Translations under genes and position numbers: made by a program
Part shown: positions 41,024-43,972 of the stretch, piece after piece
Layout of the letters: every line of letters begins with the position of its first letter
Position numbering within the stretch: position 1 is the stretch's first letter
Assembly: GCA_016870595.1 (NCBI GenBank)
Contig: VGBI01000010.1
Location: 1-43,972 of the forward strand
Length of the DNA: 43,972 bases
DNA from: Actinomycetota bacterium
GTDB lineage: Bacteria > Actinomycetota > Acidimicrobiia > IMCC26256 > PALSA-555
Direction of reading: 5' to 3'
The notes under the pieces: model-generated
The model's input: the letters and a program-made list of their open reading frames with translations, nothing else
What the model was told of the DNA's origin: nothing
The model's database searches: none

Positions 41024-42232
41024 GTGATCGAGCGCCGCAGGACCCGTCAGGTGATGGTCGGCACCGTGCCCGTCGGCGGCGACGCCCCGGTGACGGTGCA
41101 GTCGATGACCACGACCAAGACCGCCGACGTCGAGGGCACACTCGCCCAGATCTACGCCCTCGCCGGGGCCGGCTGCGACATCGTGCGCTGCACCTGCAAC
41201 GAGGAGGAGGCGGCCGAGGGCCTCGCCCACATCGTGGCCAGCAAGCCCATCCCGATCGTCGCCGACATCCACTTCCAGTACAAGCTCGCGCTGGCGGCGA
41301 TGGAGGCCGGCGTGCACGCGCTGCGGCTCAACCCGGGCAACATCCGCAAGCCCGCGCACATCAAGCTGGTGGCGTCCGAGGCGCGCGACCGCGGCCTGCC
41401 GATCCGCATCGGGGTCAACGCCGGCAGCCTCGATCCCGACATCGCCGCGCAGTACGGCGGGGCGACGCCCGAAGCGCTGGTGGCGTCCGCGGTCCGTGAG
41501 CTCGACCACTTCCGCGAGGTCGACTTCGACGACGTGAAGATCTCGGTGAAGGCCTCCAACGTGGGGTTGATGATCGACGCCTACCGGCTGCTGGCCGACA
41601 CCGTCGACCACCCGCTGCACCTCGGGGTGACGGAGGCGGGACCGCCGCCCGCCGGCCTGGTGAAGTCGGCGGCCGGGATCGGCACCCTCCTCGCCGCGGG
41701 GATCGGCGACACCATCCGGTTCTCGCTCACCGCCGATCCGGTCGAGGAGGCCCGGGCCGGGCGCGTCCTGGTCGAGGCGCTCGGCCTGCGCGAGCGTCGC
41801 AGCGTGGACCTCATCGCCTGCCCGAGCTGCGGCCGGGCCGAGGTCGACGTCATCGCGGTGGCCACGGCGGCCCAGGCCGCGCTCGAGGCCCGCAACATCC
41901 CCCTGCAGGTCGCGGTGATGGGCTGCGTGGTCAACGGTCCCGGCGAGGCCCGCGACGCCGACCTCGGCATTGCGGCCGGACGGGGCAAGGGACACCTCTT
42001 CGTGAAGGGTCAGGTGGTCCGGGTCGTGCCCGAGGCCGAGATGGTCGAGGCCCTGATCGCCGAGGCCGAGGCCATCGTCGCCGAGGGCATCGACGCCCGC
42101 CTCGCCGCCGCCGACGCCGACGCCGAGGCGATCGCGGCGGCCGAGCGTGAGCAGCTGATCGAGCTCCGTGGGGTCGACGCCAACCGGTCCGCCGACAAGA
42201 TCGCCCGCATCCGCGAGCTCGCCGACGAGTAG
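41024..42232 (+). CDS. ispG: (E)-4-hydroxy-3-methylbut-2-enyl-diphosphate synthase
   Basis: 402 residues from GTG 41024. This 4Fe-4S enzyme converts MEcPP to HMBPP in the non-mevalonate pathway. The TIM-barrel part has VQSMTTTKTADV, VADIHFQYKLAL, LRLNPGNI and RIGVNAGSLD. The cluster-binding domain shows CPSCGR near 265-270 and GCVVNGPGE near 300-308. A further Ala/Glu-rich tail of about 50 residues (EAIVAEGIDARLAAADADAE) ends the protein. It converges on the permease gene with only seven bases between the stops. Confidence 0.97.
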   Translation: MIERRRTRQVMVGTVPVGGDAPVTVQSMTTTKTADVEGTLAQIYALAGAGCDIVRCTCNEEEAAEGLAHIVASKPIPIVADIHFQYKLALAAMEAGVHALRLNPGNIRKPAHIKLVASEARDRGLPIRIGVNAGSLDPDIAAQYGGATPEALVASAVRELDHFREVDFDDVKISVKASNVGLMIDAYRLLADTVDHPLHLGVTEAGPPPAGLVKSAAGIGTLLAAGIGDTIRFSLTADPVEEARAGRVLVEALGLRERRSVDLIACPSCGRAEVDVIAVATAAQAALEARNIPLQVAVMGCVVNGPGEARDADLGIAAGRGKGHLFVKGQVVRVVPEAEMVEALIAEAEAIVAEGIDARLAAADADAEAIAAAEREQLIELRGVDANRSADKIARIRELADE

Positions 42233-42239
42233 GCCCGCC

Positions 42240-43972
42240 TCAGAGTGGGAAGACGATCGGGATCACGATCAAGCTCACCACCACCGTCGCCAGGGTGAGT
42301 GGGGCGCCGAGCCGGGTGAAGTCGCGGAAGCGGTAGTTGCCCATGCCGAACACGAGCAGGTTCGTCTGGTAGCCGATGGGCGACAGGAACGAGCACGACG
42401 CCCCGATCAGGATCGCGATGGCGAAGGGGCGGAAGTCGAGGGCGGCGGCGTCAGCCGCCGCGAGCGCAACGGGGAACATGAGCACCGCGGCCGCGTTGTT
42501 CGACAGCAGCTCGGTGAGCACCATGGTGGCGAGCAGCACTCCCGCGAGCACCCCGACCGGTCCGAGCACGTCGAGGCCGTCGACGAGCAGGCCCCCGACC
42601 TCGGCGGCCAGGCCGCTCGACTGGATCGCGGCGCCGAGCCCGAAGCTCGCCGCGATCATGAGGATGATCTCGAAGTTGATCGCCCGTCGTGCCTCGGCCG
42701 GGGTGATGGCTCCGATGACGAGCACGGCGAGGGCCGCGAGGAGCGACGCCTGGAGCAGGTCGAGCAGCCCGGTGCCGGCGGCGACCACCAGCGCCAGGGT
42801 GATGAACTCCACCGCTCGGGCCCGGTTGCGTCGCAACGGCGTGCCGCCCTCGACCGTCGAGACCAGGAGGAAGTCGTGCCGGTCGCGCCACCGCCGACCG
42901 AAGTCGGGGTCGGCGAGCACGAGGAGGAGGTCGCCGGCCCGGAGCCGCACGTCGCCGAGCTTGCCGGTCAGCCGTTCGCCCGACCGGTGGACCGCGAGCA
43001 CGGCGGCGCCGTAGCGGGCCCGGAAGTCGGCGTCCTTGAGCGTGGCGCCGACCAGGGGCGAGTCGTCGCCGACGACCACCTCGAAGATCTGCGGCGCCCG
43101 GGCGTCGGTGGCCTGGAGCACGTGGTGGTGCTCGCCGGGAACGAGGCCGGGGAGGCGCTGCAGGTCGAGGACGCGCTCGACGTTGCCGGCGAAGGTGAGG
43201 CGGTCCCCGGCGTGGAGGGGCTCCTCGGGACGGACCGGCGCGATGCGGGCGTCCGCCCGCTCGATCTCGACCAGGAACACCCCGGTCAGGTTCCGGAGAC
43301 CGGCCTCGGCGACGGACCGGCCGACGAGGGGGCTGCCGGCCGGGACGGTCATGTCGATCGTGTACTCGCGCACGGTGGCGGCGTCGGCCTCGACCGCCGA
43401 GTCCCGCCGGGGTAGGAGCAACGGGGTCAGCGCGATCAGCAGCACGGCGCCGACCAGTGCGAGGGGCAGCCCCACCGGGGTGATCTCGAAGACCCCGAGC
43501 GGGGCCCGCCCCGATGCGGTGAGCAGACCCGACACGGTGACGTTGGTGGAGGTGCCGATCACCGTGATCACCCCACCGAACACCGCGGCGTAGCTGAACG
43601 GCATCAGGAACCGTGACGGGCTGCGACCGGTGCGGCGAGCCCACGACACGATGCGGGGCGCGACCATGCTCACGAGGGGGGTGTTGGCGATGAAGGCCGA
43701 TGCCGCGGTTCCCGGGACCACGACCCGGGCGAGGTCGCGCCGATGACCCCGGGTCGGGTCCTCACCCCGGATCCCGTCCGGGCCCCGACGCCGGCCCCCG
43801 AGCACCCGGTCGGTGATCCCCTGCAGTGCGCCCGTGGTCTCGGTGGCCCCGGCGAGCACGTAGAGCCCGGCGACGGTGATGGGGGCGTCGTTGGCGAACC
43901 CGGCGAACGCCTGCGCCTGATCGATGACCCCGGTGACGAAGAGCACGACCGTCGCACCGAGGATCGCGAGCG
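42240..43972 (-). CDS. SLC13-type anion permease with two RCK_C domains (N-terminus off the right edge)
   Basis: The frame is open to the right edge (576 residues seen), so the N-terminal helices are missing. Two hydrophobic transporter halves flank a soluble insert: IANTPLVSMVAP, ITVIGTSTNVTVSGLL (DASS-type loop), then two TrkA-C/RCK_C domains (SPLVGRSVAEAGLRNLTGVFLVEI and SPLVGATLKDADFRARYGAAVLAVHR), then LLSNNAAAVLMFPVAL and GASCSFLSPIGYQTNLLVFGMGNYRF near the end. Such proteins move anions such as sulfate or dicarboxylates with Na+ or H+; the RCK_C pair may sense a ligand. The substrate is unknown. Confidence 0.88.
   Translation of the reverse strand, partial: LAILGATVVLFVTGVIDQAQAFAGFANDAPITVAGLYVLAGATETTGALQGITDRVLGGRRRGPDGIRGEDPTRGHRRDLARVVVPGTAASAFIANTPLVSMVAPRIVSWARRTGRSPSRFLMPFSYAAVFGGVITVIGTSTNVTVSGLLTASGRAPLGVFEITPVGLPLALVGAVLLIALTPLLLPRRDSAVEADAATVREYTIDMTVPAGSPLVGRSVAEAGLRNLTGVFLVEIERADARIAPVRPEEPLHAGDRLTFAGNVERVLDLQRLPGLVPGEHHHVLQATDARAPQIFEVVVGDDSPLVGATLKDADFRARYGAAVLAVHRSGERLTGKLGDVRLRAGDLLLVLADPDFGRRWRDRHDFLLVSTVEGGTPLRRNRARAVEFITLALVVAAGTGLLDLLQASLLAALAVLVIGAITPAEARRAINFEIILMIAASFGLGAAIQSSGLAAEVGGLLVDGLDVLGPVGVLAGVLLATMVLTELLSNNAAAVLMFPVALAAADAAALDFRPFAIAILIGASCSFLSPIGYQTNLLVFGMGNYRFRDFTRLGAPLTLATVVVSLIVIPIVFPL

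Overview
The window is a very GC-rich, densely packed stretch of ordinary bacterial chromosome. I read it as a deep-branching actinobacterium, possibly Acidimicrobiia-like. The class guess is an inference from gene order and protein style; no rRNA or other phylogenetic marker was compared. Supporting signs are the run dprA/comM/xerC/whiG-type sigma/M23/rpsB/tsf/pyrH/frr/cdsA/dxr/rseP/ispG, the run coaD/sepIVA-like/DUF177/rpmF/rnc/mutM/smc/ftsY/ffh/rpsP/khpA/rimM/trmD/rplS/DUF2469/yraN, an F420-type luciferase-like oxidoreductase, an MhuD-type haem monooxygenase, GTG starts at most genes and many four-base start/stop overlaps. I see no insertion sequence, prophage, CRISPR array, tRNA or rRNA.

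Layout. 1-2417: a partial F420-type oxidoreductase, a PAC2 protein, an MhuD-like monooxygenase and a small membrane protein. 2414-6187: ddl, then on the minus strand a stand-alone Lrp/AsnC sensor domain, GTP-type PEP carboxykinase, a cold-shock-like protein and rpmB. 6286-15500: fakA-like kinase, recG, rsmD, coaD, sepIVA-like, DUF177, rpmF, plsX, acpP, rnc, mutM. 15625-24362: smc, ftsY, ffh, rpsP, khpA, rimM, trmD, rplS, DUF2469, yraN. 24369-28358, minus strand: a two-gene small-protein unit (zinc-ribbon protein and a 37-residue membrane protein), DUF3097, dprA and comM. 28591-33748: xerC, a WhiG/FliA-type sigma factor, an exported M23-plus-alpha/beta-hydrolase fusion and a PQQ-propeller lipoprotein. 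33918-42232: rpsB, tsf, pyrH, frr, cdsA, dxr, rseP-like protease, ispG. 42240 to the right edge: a partial SLC13-type permease with two RCK_C domains on the minus strand.

How the genes work together. Most are housekeeping: translation and ribosome maturation, protein targeting (FtsY, Ffh), chromosome organisation and repair (Smc, RecG, MutM, XerC, DprA, ComM), acyl-phosphate and phospholipid synthesis (FakA-like, PlsX, AcpP, CdsA), isoprenoids (Dxr, IspG) and envelope (Ddl, RseP-like, M23 fusion, lipoprotein). Many transcription units have a TANNNT -10 box preceded by GT or GGT. In several the box lies only 6-9 bases before the start codon, which suggests leaderless mRNAs.

The most unusual locus is 29504-33748. 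The sigma gene ends inside an 18-bp tandem repeat that gives six in-frame stops. After a repeat-rich leader comes a secreted protein joining a catalytically depleted M23/LytM domain to a serine hydrolase, and then an overlapping beta-propeller lipoprotein.
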